Positions 18,964 to 27,861 of a stretch of DNA of 64,000 nucleotides are shown here, piece after piece (the first letter of the stretch is position 1; the number at the start of each line of letters is the position of its first letter). Position numbers and translations under genes: made by a program. The notes under the pieces were generated by a model, which was not told where the DNA came from, searched no databases, and saw nothing but the letters and a program-made list of their open reading frames with translations. The stretch lies in contig NZ_FNHW01000001.1 of the NCBI RefSeq assembly GCF_900103485.1, positions 2,377,057 through 2,441,056 of the forward strand. Reading direction: 5' to 3'. This DNA is from Fictibacillus solisalsi. GTDB taxonomy: Bacteria > Bacillota > Bacilli > Bacillales > Fictibacillaceae.

Positions 18964-18997
18964 AAAAGAGCCGTTCACATTTGAACCGCTCTTTTTT
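18964..18997 (+). terminator. Terminator of the HtrA-like gene
   Basis: AAAAGAGC-C-GTTC pairs with GAAC-C-GCTCTTTTTT around a 6-nt loop. Confidence 0.85.
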
Positions 18998-19071
18998 CTT
19001 TCTTCTTTTTAAAGGTTAGCCTTCCCTCATGTAGAAACCGTTATTGTAGAAATTAGTTTAGGGAGGCCCTC

Positions 19072-20388
19072 ATGAACCGCCTGACTGACCATTTAATTGT
19101 CATCTCTTTTGATTGTCTTTCTTCACATGATTTCCCTGTTATTAAGAAGCTTCCCCACTTTCAAGAGCTTCTGAAGCGGGGATCATATTGCCCCAATGTT
19201 GAATCCATTTATCCTACCGTCACCTATCCATGCCATGCCACCATCGTGACCGGCAATTATCCGAAGCGCCATGGTGTTGTGAACAATACTTATCTTCAGC
19301 CTGGAAGAATTTCACCTGACTGGCATTGGCACCGGCGGCATATTCAGGGCACTACCCTTTTTGATGAAGCCAAGAAGGCGGGAATGAAGACGGGTGCACT
19401 GCTCTGGCCGGTCACAGCAAAAGCCGATATTGATTACCATATGCCCGAGATCTTTGCGAACCGGCCGTGGCACCACCAAATACCTGTCTCACTGATGAAT
19501 GGCAGTGTCTTTTACCAGCTTGACATGAACCGGCGTTTTGGCCATATCCGCAATGAGCTCAACCAGCCTGAGCTCGATGACTTTGTACTGGAATCAGCCG
19601 TTCATACGATCAAAACAAAAAACCCTCACCTTCTGCTAATTCATTTTACCGACCTTGATACCCAGCGCCATTACCATGGATTCTCTTCAGAGGAGGCTAT
19701 GAATGCACTAAAGCGCCATGATAACCGGCTGGGCAGGCTTCTGGCAGCGGTAAAAGAGAATGGTACTTCTGACAACACAACCATTGCGGCACTCGGTGAC
19801 CATAGTGCACTCGATGAAACAACCTGTATTCAACTAAACGTCCTATTTAAAGAACAGGGCTGGATTTCTGTTACTCCAATTGGAAAGGTGACAAATTGGC
19901 AGGTCTACTGCCATAGCTGTGATGGCTCGGCATATATATACATAAGAAGCAAAAGCGATAAAGACCTCACAAAAAGGGTCAATGCACTCCTTCTTCAATT
20001 AACAAGGGAGGAAGAAAACGGCATCGAACAAGTGCTGACTGGAGAGGAAGCCGGAGCATTGGGAGCCGATCCTCACTGCGATTTTATGCTGGAGGCGCGT
20101 GATGGCTATTATTTTAAAGAAAATCTGGAGGGAGACTTTCTTCACCACGTCACAAAGGAGGATGTTCGTGCCAAACGATATACGTATGCCTGTCATGGCT
20201 ATTCTCCCAAAAAAGAAAATTATGCCACATTTTTTGCCGCAGCCGGAAAAGGAATCAGACCCCATCAGAAGATTCCTGCGATGCGCCTGATCGACGAGGG
20301 TCCGACATTTGCCAGATTGCTCGGACTGGATTTGGGAGACACAGACGGCTCAGTGGTTGAAGGATTATTGACAGAAGAACGAGAATAA
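19072..20388 (+). CDS. Nucleotide pyrophosphatase/phosphodiesterase family (alkaline phosphatase superfamily)
   Basis: 438 residues, no signal peptide. Metal and nucleophile pattern of the type I phosphodiesterase family: Asp in LIVISFDCL, Thr nucleophile region in YPTVTYPCHATIVTGN, and GDHSALDE with HYHGF for the second metal site. GGAGG lies 8 nt before ATG. It should hydrolyse phosphodiester or phosphonate bonds in the cytoplasm; the substrate is unknown. 40 bases before a UMF1-type transporter on the same strand, so probably one operon. Confidence 0.87.
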   Translation: MNRLTDHLIVISFDCLSSHDFPVIKKLPHFQELLKRGSYCPNVESIYPTVTYPCHATIVTGNYPKRHGVVNNTYLQPGRISPDWHWHRRHIQGTTLFDEAKKAGMKTGALLWPVTAKADIDYHMPEIFANRPWHHQIPVSLMNGSVFYQLDMNRRFGHIRNELNQPELDDFVLESAVHTIKTKNPHLLLIHFTDLDTQRHYHGFSSEEAMNALKRHDNRLGRLLAAVKENGTSDNTTIAALGDHSALDETTCIQLNVLFKEQGWISVTPIGKVTNWQVYCHSCDGSAYIYIRSKSDKDLTKRVNALLLQLTREEENGIEQVLTGEEAGALGADPHCDFMLEARDGYYFKENLEGDFLHHVTKEDVRAKRYTYACHGYSPKKENYATFFAAAGKGIRPHQKIPAMRLIDEGPTFARLLGLDLGDTDGSVVEGLLTEERE

Positions 20389-20428
20389 CAAGCTAAGAAA
20401 AGAAGACGAAGGTAAAGGGGATATGAGA

Positions 20429-21763
20429 ATGAAACATTTCTCAAGGGAAGAAAGCAGCTGGATGTATTATGATTGGGCAAACTCCGCCTACTCGATTATT
20501 ATTACCACCGCTGTATTTCCGCTTTTTTACAAAAACGCTGCCATGAAAGCCGGTGTAAGCGCCGCGGATTCTACTGCGTATTTGGGATACACCATTGCCA
20601 TTACCACCTTTATTCTGGCAATGCTCGGACCGATACTGGGAACGATCGCTGATTATCGAGGGATGAAGAAAAAGTTTTTCGCCTTCTTTTTTACAGTTGG
20701 CATCGCTTCAACCGCTTCTCTCGTGCTTATTCCCAGTGAGCAATGGCTTCTATTGCTGATCTTGTATACGCTGACTGCTCTTGGCTTTAGCGGCTCCCTC
20801 GTTTTTTATGACGCTTTTTTGATCGATATTACCACCGCAGAGCGGATGAACAATGTATCTGCCCGTGGATTTGGCCTCGGCTATATCGGCAGTACCATTC
20901 CATTTTTAATCAGTATTGCAATCATCGTTCTCGCACAAACCAAAACGCTACCCCTTTCCACTGTCATCGCAAGCAAGCTGGCCTTCTTAATCACGGCTGT
21001 GTGGTGGGGGGTGTTTTCAATCCCGCTCTTCAAACATGTTCACCAAAAATATTATGTCGAGAGGGAACCCCGAATTGTTCGCAGCAGCTTCAAACGGCTC
21101 GGCCAGACCTTAAAACACATCCGCAGCTACCGTGCCCTCTTTTTGTTCCTGCTTGCCTATTTCTTTTATATCGATGGAGTCGGTACAATTATTTCTATGT
21201 CTACCGCTTATGGATCCGACCTTGGCATCAGCTCTACCTCCCTGCTGATTATTTTATTCGTGACCCAGGTAGTCGCTGCTCCATTCGCGGTATTGTATGG
21301 AAGACTGGCTGAAAAATTCACCGGCAAAAAAATGCTCTATGTTGGCATATTTATCTATATCATTGTTTGCATTTATGCCTATTTTTTAAAAACCACGCTG
21401 GATTTCTGGATCCTTGCCATGCTTGTCGCCACATCACAAGGCGGTATTCAGGCGCTGTCCCGTTCCTACTTTGCCAAACTTGTGCCAAAGCGGAACGCCA
21501 ACGAGTTTTTCGGATTCTATAACATTTTTGGAAAATTTGCTTCCATTCTTGGACCGCTCTTGGTAGGAGTGACCGCCCAGGTGAGCGGCAATTCGAGCAG
21601 CGGTGTGTTTTCCCTGATTCTTTTATTTATCATCGGCTTGATTTTGTTAAAGTTTGTTCCGGAAACCCGTACGGATGCTGCAGATCATGCAAATGATAAA
21701 AATGTAGACCCATCAGGCATAAATTTGCCGATAATGACTCATAATAATCAGGATATTCCTTGA
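20429..21763 (+). CDS. MFS transporter of the UMF1 (Atg22-like) family
   Basis: 444 residues, about 12 membrane helices. The N-terminal WMYYDWANSAYS and later SQGGIQALSRSYFAKLVP are signatures of UMF1 transporters. ATG 20429 is better spaced from AAAGGGG than the ATG at 20423. Probably a vacuole-Atg22-like amino acid or metabolite exporter; the substrate is unknown. Confidence 0.88.
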   Translation: MKHFSREESSWMYYDWANSAYSIIITTAVFPLFYKNAAMKAGVSAADSTAYLGYTIAITTFILAMLGPILGTIADYRGMKKKFFAFFFTVGIASTASLVLIPSEQWLLLLILYTLTALGFSGSLVFYDAFLIDITTAERMNNVSARGFGLGYIGSTIPFLISIAIIVLAQTKTLPLSTVIASKLAFLITAVWWGVFSIPLFKHVHQKYYVEREPRIVRSSFKRLGQTLKHIRSYRALFLFLLAYFFYIDGVGTIISMSTAYGSDLGISSTSLLIILFVTQVVAAPFAVLYGRLAEKFTGKKMLYVGIFIYIIVCIYAYFLKTTLDFWILAMLVATSQGGIQALSRSYFAKLVPKRNANEFFGFYNIFGKFASILGPLLVGVTAQVSGNSSSGVFSLILLFIIGLILLKFVPETRTDAADHANDKNVDPSGINLPIMTHNNQDIP

Positions 21764-21814
21764 ATATCACCCTTGTTTCTGGATTGTTACTCTTAGCGGA
21801 TGAGGTGAAAAGCC

Positions 21815-21967
21815 ATGAGTTACAAAGATCATTTAGATCCTCACTCTAGTAAGTTTCACCACAATTGGACACGGCCAAAGCGTCAAAAATCTCAAGTGAA
21901 TGGACATACTGAGATGTCTCAGCAGAACATCATCTTGAGAAGCAACGCCAAAGCCCACCACTGGTAA
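21815..21967 (+). CDS. ypzG: YpzG family small protein
   Basis: 50 residues, GAGGTG 8 nt before ATG. His-, Asn- and Gln-rich: begins MSYKDHLDPHSSKFHHNW and ends LRSNAKAHHW, the YpzG pattern of Bacillus. Function unknown; the family is restricted to endospore formers. Followed by its own terminator. Confidence 0.85.
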   Translation: MSYKDHLDPHSSKFHHNWTRPKRQKSQVNGHTEMSQQNIILRSNAKAHHW

Positions 21968-21986
21968 GCATGACGAAAAGGAAACA

Positions 21987-22020
21987 GAAAAAAGAAGGCC
22001 TCTTCGGTCTTCTTTTTTTG
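21987..22020 (+). terminator. Terminator after ypzG
   Basis: AAAAAGAAGGCC, loop TCTTC, GGTCTTCTTTTTTT. Confidence 0.8.
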
Positions 22021-22073
22021 TTTTTTCATAACATATAAAGGGATTAATGCTTCATCAAGAAAGATGGTGTCCT

Positions 22074-22532
22074 ATGAACGGAGACACAAGAAAGGTCAGA
22101 GTTTTTATCGCCGGTCCCTTTTTTGATCAGGAACAGATCGCCCGTATCCAAAGACTCGAGAATGCCTTGTCCCGCAATCCCCAGGTTGCTGAATTTTACT
22201 CCGCCCGGCTCCATCCGAACCAACAGTATCCGTGGGGTTCAAAGGAGTGGCGGAAAGTCGTGTTTAACTTCAATCTTTCCGCACTTCGCCGGGCTGATGT
22301 CGTCGTGGCGATTCACGATTACGAAGGAAAGAGCACCGATAGCGGGACAGCGTTTGAACTGGGCTACGCCTATGCTTATCAAAAGCCAATTATTTTAATT
22401 AAGGAAAAGGAAAGTGTCCCGAACCTGATGCTCATTGAAAGCCTTCATGCCTACTTTACCAATGTGGATAGCATGGCCACGTATAATTTTATCCGAATGC
22501 CTGCCTACCCCTACGAAGGTCCATTAATTTAA
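22074..22532 (+). CDS. Nucleoside 2-deoxyribosyltransferase family protein
   Basis: 152 residues from ATG 22074; ATG 22047 would add nine residues and is not excluded, since both have weak sites. VRVFIAGPFF is the family N-terminus, RADVVVAIHDY the middle strand, and DSGTAFELGYAYAY carries the conserved catalytic Glu region. The family swaps bases between deoxynucleosides or hydrolyses deoxynucleoside monophosphates (DNPH1-like); which applies here is not visible. Monocistronic. Confidence 0.82.
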   Translation: MNGDTRKVRVFIAGPFFDQEQIARIQRLENALSRNPQVAEFYSARLHPNQQYPWGSKEWRKVVFNFNLSALRRADVVVAIHDYEGKSTDSGTAFELGYAYAYQKPIILIKEKESVPNLMLIESLHAYFTNVDSMATYNFIRMPAYPYEGPLI

Positions 22533-22578
22533 TTTTTTCCCAATCCTGTAATGTGTCCAAGCCAATTCTAGCAATCCC

Positions 22579-22587
22579 CATAGGATA
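22579..22587 (+). promoter_or_regulatory. Sigma-K-like -10 element before the Arg/Ser-rich small gene
   Basis: CATAGGATA fits the sigma-K -10 consensus CATAnnnTA. A clear AC at -35 is missing, so the assignment is tentative, but late mother-cell expression would suit a spore-surface protein. Confidence 0.4.
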
Positions 22588-22645
22588 TAGAAGAGAAAAG
22601 AAATTTCCTTTTCTTATTTTTCGATTCAGATATGGGGGATGAAGT

Positions 22646-22795
22646 ATGTCAAGAAGAAGAAAAGCAGTGAGATGCAGAGTAAGAAACCGCCGCACAAGAG
22701 GTGGTAACGTGGTTACCATTCGTTGCCGAGTTAGAAATAACCGAAGACGACGCTCCAGCTCAAGCTCAAGTTCAAGTTCAAGTTCCAGCTTTTAG
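22646..22795 (+). CDS. Arg/Ser-rich small protein, putative spore coat component
   Basis: 49 residues. Starts MSRRRKAVRCRVRNRR, ends in eleven serines and a Phe. GGGGG lies about 9 nt before ATG, and a strong terminator follows. It shares its MSRRR start and the Arg then poly-Ser layout with the larger protein at 54138. Such Arg/Ser tracts resemble CotG/CotB tails that are phosphorylated by the CotH kinase, but homology is not shown. Confidence 0.7.
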   Translation: MSRRRKAVRCRVRNRRTRGGNVVTIRCRVRNNRRRRSSSSSSSSSSSSF

Positions 22796-22811
22796 GTAAC
22801 TCATAACATGC

Positions 22812-22850
22812 AAAGGATGCTGTCTCTATAAAGGACAGCATCCTTTGTCT
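22812..22850 (+). terminator. Terminator after the Arg/Ser-rich small gene
   Basis: AAAGGATGCTGTC pairs with GACAGCATCCTTT (13 bp), followed by GTCTTCTC. Confidence 0.85.
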
Positions 22851-23027
22851 TCTCAAAGCATTAGTAAAAAGTCCGCGGAGTTCCTTGGAGGTTTATTATG
22901 GCTGATTTACTGATAATCCATCGTCAAGTTGACTAACGTTGGTGCACAGCCGCTTGTGAATAAAGATTCGTTAAAAACAAACTGTCATTGAACCAAAGCT
23001 GCTATCCCTGCTGCGATTCAGTAATAA

Positions 23028-23486
23028 CTAAAAGAAATTTTCAATAAATTGTTCTTCTGAAATCACTTGTAAACCATTTCTTTTAAGTAAGGCTGCAGTA
23101 ACTCCGTTTCCAACCATTTTGTTACCCTTAAATTCACCGTTATAAATCATTAGACTGCCACAAGATGGGCTATTCTCCTTGAGAACAACTAGTGTTGCGT
23201 CCATTTTTTTAGCCTTTTCTAAAGTAGCATAAGCTCCTTTTATGTAGAGTTTGGTTACGTCGTCACCAGATTTCTCAACTACTTTAGCCTTCCCATCCAG
23301 TACATCTTCTCCGTCTCCGCCTACTATCTCAGCAGGTTCCCTTGGGGTTAATAACCCACCAAGCAATTCGGGACAGATAGTAACAGCTTTATTCTCATCA
23401 ACTAATTTACTTATCCTATTATCTAAGCTATGTGTACCGTTATACCTTACTTCTAATCCAGCTAAACAAGAACTGACCAAAATCAT
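23028..23486 (-). CDS. DUF523 family protein
   Basis: 152 residues. MILVSSCLAGLEVRYNG, CPELLGGL and LKENSPSCGS are the three conserved Cys motifs of DUF523 (YbbK-like), which suggest a metal- or thiol-dependent enzyme. The coding sequence is clearly richer in A+T than its neighbours and stands alone, so recent acquisition is possible. No function is known. The 177 bases after its stop and 265 bases before its start hold no supported gene. Confidence 0.85.
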   Translation of the reverse strand: MILVSSCLAGLEVRYNGTHSLDNRISKLVDENKAVTICPELLGGLLTPREPAEIVGGDGEDVLDGKAKVVEKSGDDVTKLYIKGAYATLEKAKKMDATLVVLKENSPSCGSLMIYNGEFKGNKMVGNGVTAALLKRNGLQVISEEQFIENFF

Positions 23487-23707
23487 TAATTACCACACAC
23501 CTCTCAAATAAATCCACACATTGCCGGCACCCAAGTGACATTGAAATGGACAGCCATTTTTTTACAACATTTTAAAGGAACATTACTTATTGTCCATTAT
23601 AAAATATCTATGCCAAAAATGAAAAAACAAGCTAAAAACCTTAATAAAATGACCTTTACCATTCACCTGTCATTTATTAAAAAAGCACCCGAAAACGAAA
23701 TCCTAAA

Positions 23708-23749
23708 AAAAAAAAGCTGACTTTCCCAAATGGAAAGTCAGTTTTTTTA
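23708..23749 (-). terminator. Terminator of the CoA transferase gene
   Basis: Minus strand CTGACTTTCC, 5-nt loop, GGAAAGTCAG, then a long T-run. Confidence 0.88.
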
Positions 23750-23752
23750 TGA

Positions 23753-25267
23753 TTAGACAAGCTGTACTGCCTTTTCGAGCATGGTTCCCTTCTTTTCAAA
23801 ATTGGTATGCCACGAAAGAGCCTTTTCAAGCACATGCGGCGTCTGTCCGCCTTTTTTTAACGCCTCTTGGTAATATTCATTCAGCTGGTCACGGTACAGC
23901 GGATGCGCACAATTTTGGATAATCTTCTGCACACGCTCTCTAGGCGCGAGCCCCCTTAAATCTGCGTATCCCTGTTCTGTGACAATCACATCCACATCAT
24001 GCTCTGTATGATCCACATGGGATACGAATGGAACGATGCTTGAGATTTTCCCGTCCTTTGCAATCGACTTGGTCACGAAGATGCCAAGTCGTGCATTGCG
24101 GGCAAAATCTCCTGAACCGCCAATGCCATTCATCATCTTCGTTCCCATCACATGGGTCGAGTTAACATTACCGTAAATATCCAGTTCGAGCGCGGTATTA
24201 ATAGAAATGAGCCCCATACGGCGGATAAGTTCCGGGTGATTGGAAATCTCCTGTGGTCTCAGGAGCAAACGGTCTCTGTACGTTTCAAAATTGGAAAACA
24301 CGCTTTTCATTTTCTCTGAAGACAGGGTGATCGAGCAGCAAGACGCAAATTTCACTTTACCGGCATCCAGCAAATCAAATACCGCATCCTGAAGAACCTC
24401 AGAATAGACTTCCAAATCCGTAAACTCCGAATCCAGCAATCCGTGAAAAACCGCGTTAGCCACCGAACCGATTCCTGACTGAAGCGGAGCCAGATTTTCT
24501 GTCAGACGGCCTGCTTTGATTTCTTCTCTTAAAAATGTGATCAAGTGCTGCGCCATGACAACCGTTTCCTCATCGGGATCAACGATGGTGGACGGCGAAT
24601 CCTCTTGATGGGTGAAAACAATTCCTTTGATCTTTTCCACATCCACCTGGATCCCTTTCACACCAATCCGGTCGGAAGGGGCAGAAAGCGGGATGGGCTG
24701 CCGTTCACCCTGCGGCCCTGGTTCGTACAAATCATGAATACCTTCTAGCAACTCTGTCTGTGCGGTGTTGATCTCAATGATGATGTTTTTGGCATGCTGT
24801 GAAAACACCATAGAGTTGCCAATTGATGTGGTTGGAATTACCATACCCTCCTCGGTAACTGCAATTGCTTCCAAAATCGCAAAATCGATCGTGTCCAGTA
24901 CATTTGAGCGGACCCATTCCGATGTATGGGACAAATGCTGATCAACAAATTGAAAATCCCCGGCATTGATGCCTTTTCTCATGGTCGCATCTGCCTGAAA
25001 CGGCAGCCGTTTGTTGATCATGTTCTTCTCGGCAAACAATTTATCAACATCTGATCCGAGGGAGGCACCTGTGAACACATTGACTTTCAGGGGACTTTCT
25101 TCCGCCCGTTTGGCAAGAGCAAACGGTACGGCTTTCACATCTCCTGCCCGCGTAAATCCGCTTAAGCCAAGTGTCATTCCATCTTCGATCCAGGATGCGG
25201 CTTCCTCTGCAGATACAATCCGATCATGTAAGCGCTGATCTCTAATTCGTTTGCAAACGCTTTCCAT
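23753..25267 (-). CDS. Acetyl-CoA hydrolase/transferase (succinate:acetate CoA-transferase type)
   Basis: 504 residues from ATG 25267, which has AAGGAG upstream; a longer frame to 25345 lacks one. Class I CoA-transferase fold: MTLGLSGFTRAGDVKAVP near the N-terminus, LQSGIGSVANAV, EVLQDAVFDLLDAGK holding the catalytic Glu position of Cat1/AarC enzymes, and GGSGDFARNA with IVTEQGYADLRG at the C-terminus. It would move CoA between acetate and succinate (or hydrolyse acetyl-CoA) in acetate metabolism. A LytTR regulator gene lies 129 bases upstream on the same strand. Confidence 0.9.
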   Translation of the reverse strand: MESVCKRIRDQRLHDRIVSAEEAASWIEDGMTLGLSGFTRAGDVKAVPFALAKRAEESPLKVNVFTGASLGSDVDKLFAEKNMINKRLPFQADATMRKGINAGDFQFVDQHLSHTSEWVRSNVLDTIDFAILEAIAVTEEGMVIPTTSIGNSMVFSQHAKNIIIEINTAQTELLEGIHDLYEPGPQGERQPIPLSAPSDRIGVKGIQVDVEKIKGIVFTHQEDSPSTIVDPDEETVVMAQHLITFLREEIKAGRLTENLAPLQSGIGSVANAVFHGLLDSEFTDLEVYSEVLQDAVFDLLDAGKVKFASCCSITLSSEKMKSVFSNFETYRDRLLLRPQEISNHPELIRRMGLISINTALELDIYGNVNSTHVMGTKMMNGIGGSGDFARNARLGIFVTKSIAKDGKISSIVPFVSHVDHTEHDVDVIVTEQGYADLRGLAPRERVQKIIQNCAHPLYRDQLNEYYQEALKKGGQTPHVLEKALSWHTNFEKKGTMLEKAVQLV

Positions 25268-25396
25268 TCTCTCCACTCCTTGTCTCTCTCTTTTCATAAG
25301 TGTAGCAAACCGGATGATAATCGAGAGAGAAAGGGAATAAATCACAAAAAATTGAGATAAGACAGAACATTCAGTTCACCAAACAGAAGGATCTGG

Positions 25397-26041
25397 TCAG
25401 AAGCCAAGCAATGTTCTGAAATAGCTTGCATAAGACTGGCTGACAGGCACTTGTTCACCGTTTTTCATTTTTAATAAAAAGGTTGAATGGCTGTCTGGAT
25501 AGATTTCCAAAATGTGATGAACATTTACGATGAACGAGCGGTGACAGCGGACAAAGTTATCCTTAGGCAAAAGAAAATCAAACTCATTCAATGTGTCCTT
25601 ATGGCTCCCCGTATGCTTTTCCCCTACGACGTAGGTCTTGCGGTCTTTGGCTTCCAAATAAAAGATATCCGAGAACGGGATTGGAATCCAGCCATCCTCG
25701 CTTTTTACGGTAACCACCGTTTTCCCGCTTGTCAGCGCCGGAAAAATTGCTGTCACACATCCTTGCAGATCTTCCTGATCAAATAACGGAACTGCCATCC
25801 CATAATAAGGCGTTCCAAAAATATCGCGGTTAATAAATTGCGAGACTTTTTGCCGGGACACCAGTGCTTTATGTGTAATGGTCCCCTCTTTGATCCCATC
25901 GCCTGGTTTAATTTTTAAATTGATTCGTCTGCTGGGCTGATAATAAATATAATGTTCGGTATCCGTAATCGCAATTGAAGCTTCGTTTGAAAACAATTCA
26001 CTGATGACATCAAGAAGGGCTGATGTTTTAAACCGTTCCAT
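25397..26041 (-). CDS. LytTR-domain transcriptional regulator
   Basis: 214 residues. N-terminal 110 residues form a small sensor-like domain (IAITDTEHYIYYQPSRRINL), not a receiver; the C-terminal 100 residues are a LytTR DNA-binding domain (VKSEDGWIPIPFSDIFYLEA, FVRCHRSFIVNVHHILEIYP). It resembles regulators that bind a small ligand directly rather than being phosphorylated. The same-strand CoA transferase downstream is the likely target. Confidence 0.88.
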   Translation of the reverse strand: MERFKTSALLDVISELFSNEASIAITDTEHYIYYQPSRRINLKIKPGDGIKEGTITHKALVSRQKVSQFINRDIFGTPYYGMAVPLFDQEDLQGCVTAIFPALTSGKTVVTVKSEDGWIPIPFSDIFYLEAKDRKTYVVGEKHTGSHKDTLNEFDFLLPKDNFVRCHRSFIVNVHHILEIYPDSHSTFLLKMKNGEQVPVSQSYASYFRTLLGF

Positions 26042-26090
26042 AGCTCACACCTTTTCTTTTTACCTTGTTGTTCCTCTGATATTGTAGCAC

Positions 26091-26118
26091 GAAAAAAGAG
26101 AACGGAAATCCCGCTCTC
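26091..26118 (-). terminator. Terminator of the DUF3219 gene
   Basis: Minus strand GAGAGCGG, loop, CCGTTCTC, then TTTTTTCG. Confidence 0.75.
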
Positions 26119-26127
26119 TTCGTGTTT

Positions 26128-26409
26128 TTACTCCTTTTCCGTAAGCTCCAGGTAAAAATCCCCTACCGCATTTTCCTCGTACAGGTTGGTAACGGAAGTA
26201 GAATAGTTGCTGATGGAAGCCCTGAACGAGAGTTTTTCTTCAGGAACCTTTACATCGAAATCATTTTTATACAACAGCGTGGTAATGTCGTGATAGTCTT
26301 TATGTTCGACCTGAAATAGAAAAGAAATTTGCCTTCGTCCGTTCACCGTTGTTTGTTGAAAATCACGGACCATGATTTTAGTGTCATTCAGAAAAACACT
26401 GTTCGCCAT
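26128..26409 (-). CDS. DUF3219 family protein
   Basis: 93 residues from ATG 26409, 8 nt after AAGGAG. Beta-rich small protein with VFLNDTKIMVRDF and FLFQVEHKDYHDITTLLY, matching DUF3219 (YkvR-like). Function unknown. 29 bases after the DsbA-like gene, so probably co-transcribed with it. Confidence 0.8.
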   Translation of the reverse strand: MANSVFLNDTKIMVRDFQQTTVNGRRQISFLFQVEHKDYHDITTLLYKNDFDVKVPEEKLSFRASISNYSTSVTNLYEENAVGDFYLELTEKE

Positions 26410-26438
26410 AAGTTTCACTCCTTATCAGAGGAATCAGA

Positions 26439-27158
26439 CTAGATGGTGCAGGAACCGTCACTGCAGTCATTTTCCTTGTTTTCTTGATTTCCTGTTTGGT
26501 TCAGCACTTGAATCGGAGAAGCTTCCTGTTCCTCCTGCTTCACCTTTTCAAGGACCTCAGTAAACACGTCCTCCGGCTGCGCCCCTGATACTCCGTATTT
26601 TTGGTTAAATACGAAAAACGGAACACCTGTAATGCCTAGCCGGGAGCCCTCTTCCTCATCGGCACGAACATCCTCAGCGAATTGTCCTTCTTTTAAAACA
26701 GCAAGGGTCTCCTGCTCATCAAGTCCCGCTTCTCCAGCTAGTTTTGCAAGGACCGTGTGATCATTAAGATCAAGACCTTCCGTAAAATACCCTTTCAAAA
26801 TCCGCTCTGTCACTTCTTTTAACCGCCCATTCTGTTTGGCAAAATGAGAGACCCTGTGGGCATCAAACGTATTGGCTGGAATCGCGCGGTCAAAGTCATA
26901 CGCCAACCCTACGTCCTTTGCCCGTTCTGTCATCTGGTCATTCATGCTTTTTCCCTGCTCATACGATGTACCGTATTTCTGGGCTAGCACAGCATGAATA
27001 TCCTGATCCGTCACTTGAAACGAAGGATCCAATTCGAAGCTTTTGTATACAACCTCTACCTGCTCGCGTCCTTCAAACGCGCTGAGTGCATTTTCGAAGC
27101 GCCGTTTTCCTATATAACAAAATGGGCAAACATAATCTGACCATATTTCTACTTTCAT
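26439..27158 (-). CDS. DsbA family oxidoreductase, FrnE-like
   Basis: 239 residues, no signal peptide, so cytoplasmic. Thioredoxin-fold with CPFC at residues 12-15 (SDYVCPFCYIGKRRFE), helical insertion with DAHRVSHFAK, and cis-Pro ITGVPFFV. An unusual extra C-terminal tail ends CSDGSCTI and could form a second cysteine pair. FrnE-type proteins act in thiol-disulfide exchange under oxidative stress. Confidence 0.9.
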   Translation of the reverse strand: MKVEIWSDYVCPFCYIGKRRFENALSAFEGREQVEVVYKSFELDPSFQVTDQDIHAVLAQKYGTSYEQGKSMNDQMTERAKDVGLAYDFDRAIPANTFDAHRVSHFAKQNGRLKEVTERILKGYFTEGLDLNDHTVLAKLAGEAGLDEQETLAVLKEGQFAEDVRADEEEGSRLGITGVPFFVFNQKYGVSGAQPEDVFTEVLEKVKQEEQEASPIQVLNQTGNQENKENDCSDGSCTI

Positions 27159-27355
27159 TATATACCTCCTCGTACCTTATTCTCCCCTATTGTAAAGGGA
27201 ATACGCCCATTTGGCTCTCATCCTGCTCACAAGAGTAGTTAATGACTTAAAGCTGACGTCGTCGTGTTGCGGGATTACTGTTACTTGCGATTGGACAAGA
27301 ACTAGTTGCATATCACGTCATTTTCATAAAAAAAGCTGGGACTCCTCGTTTCCAC

Positions 27356-27751
27356 TTACGCCAATTTTATATGCTTTTGAAGCTCCTGCCGGATGTCCAC
27401 CGGAATAGGCTCCGAGGTTTTGCTCTTCATATTATGATTTACATAGACGGCCGTTCCCCTGGCACAAAGCCTGTTTTCCTGATGAATTTCTTCATACAGC
27501 TCCAAACTTGTGTTTCCGATACGCTTGACCCACGTATAAACCTTGACATCCTGCCCGAAATAAATTTGGTCTACAAAATCAACATTCATATTTAAGAGGA
27601 TCATTCTCCAATTTTGAAACGAGCTGTCAGGCATGAATAATCTAAACAGCTGATTGCGCCCTGCTTCAAACCAAATGGGAATGGTTGTATTGTTAATATG
27701 ACCGACACCGTCTGTTTCAGATACACGCGGTTCAATGATGGTTGTATACAT
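27356..27751 (-). CDS. Acyl-CoA thioesterase, 4HBT hotdog family
   Basis: 131 residues from ATG 27751 (AAAGGGCAGG upstream); two longer in-frame starts would add non-homologous residues. YTTIIEPRVSETDGVGHINN is the YbgC/FadM-type N-terminus with the catalytic Asp, and NTTIPIWFEAGRNQLF completes the hotdog helix. Hydrolyses acyl-CoA esters in the cytoplasm; chain specificity unknown. Probably independent of katE, whose terminator lies just upstream. Confidence 0.85.
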   Translation of the reverse strand: MYTTIIEPRVSETDGVGHINNTTIPIWFEAGRNQLFRLFMPDSSFQNWRMILLNMNVDFVDQIYFGQDVKVYTWVKRIGNTSLELYEEIHQENRLCARGTAVYVNHNMKSKTSEPIPVDIRQELQKHIKLA

Positions 27752-27814
27752 AGATTCCTGCCCTTTCTTCTTTTGCTCCATAATTATTTCTCGGTATCCA
27801 TTCCTGTTTCCTTT

Positions 27815-27848
27815 AACGAAAAAGAAGCAGCAAAATTTGCTGCTCCTT
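27815..27848 (-). terminator. Terminator of katE
   Basis: Minus strand AGCAGCAAA/TTTGCTGCT stem then TCTTTTTC. Confidence 0.85.
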
Positions 27849-27861
27849 TCATAAGGTTTCT

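Noticed and set aside
22861-23027. 12-codon frame MADLLIIHRQVD with an upstream GGAGG at 22899
   Set aside because: Too short to support; possibly a relic, and the rest of this 166-base stretch shows no gene.
23535-23720. 61-codon plus-strand frame in the gap after DUF523
   Set aside because: Lys/Asn-rich AT-biased sequence with no ribosome site, running into a terminator.
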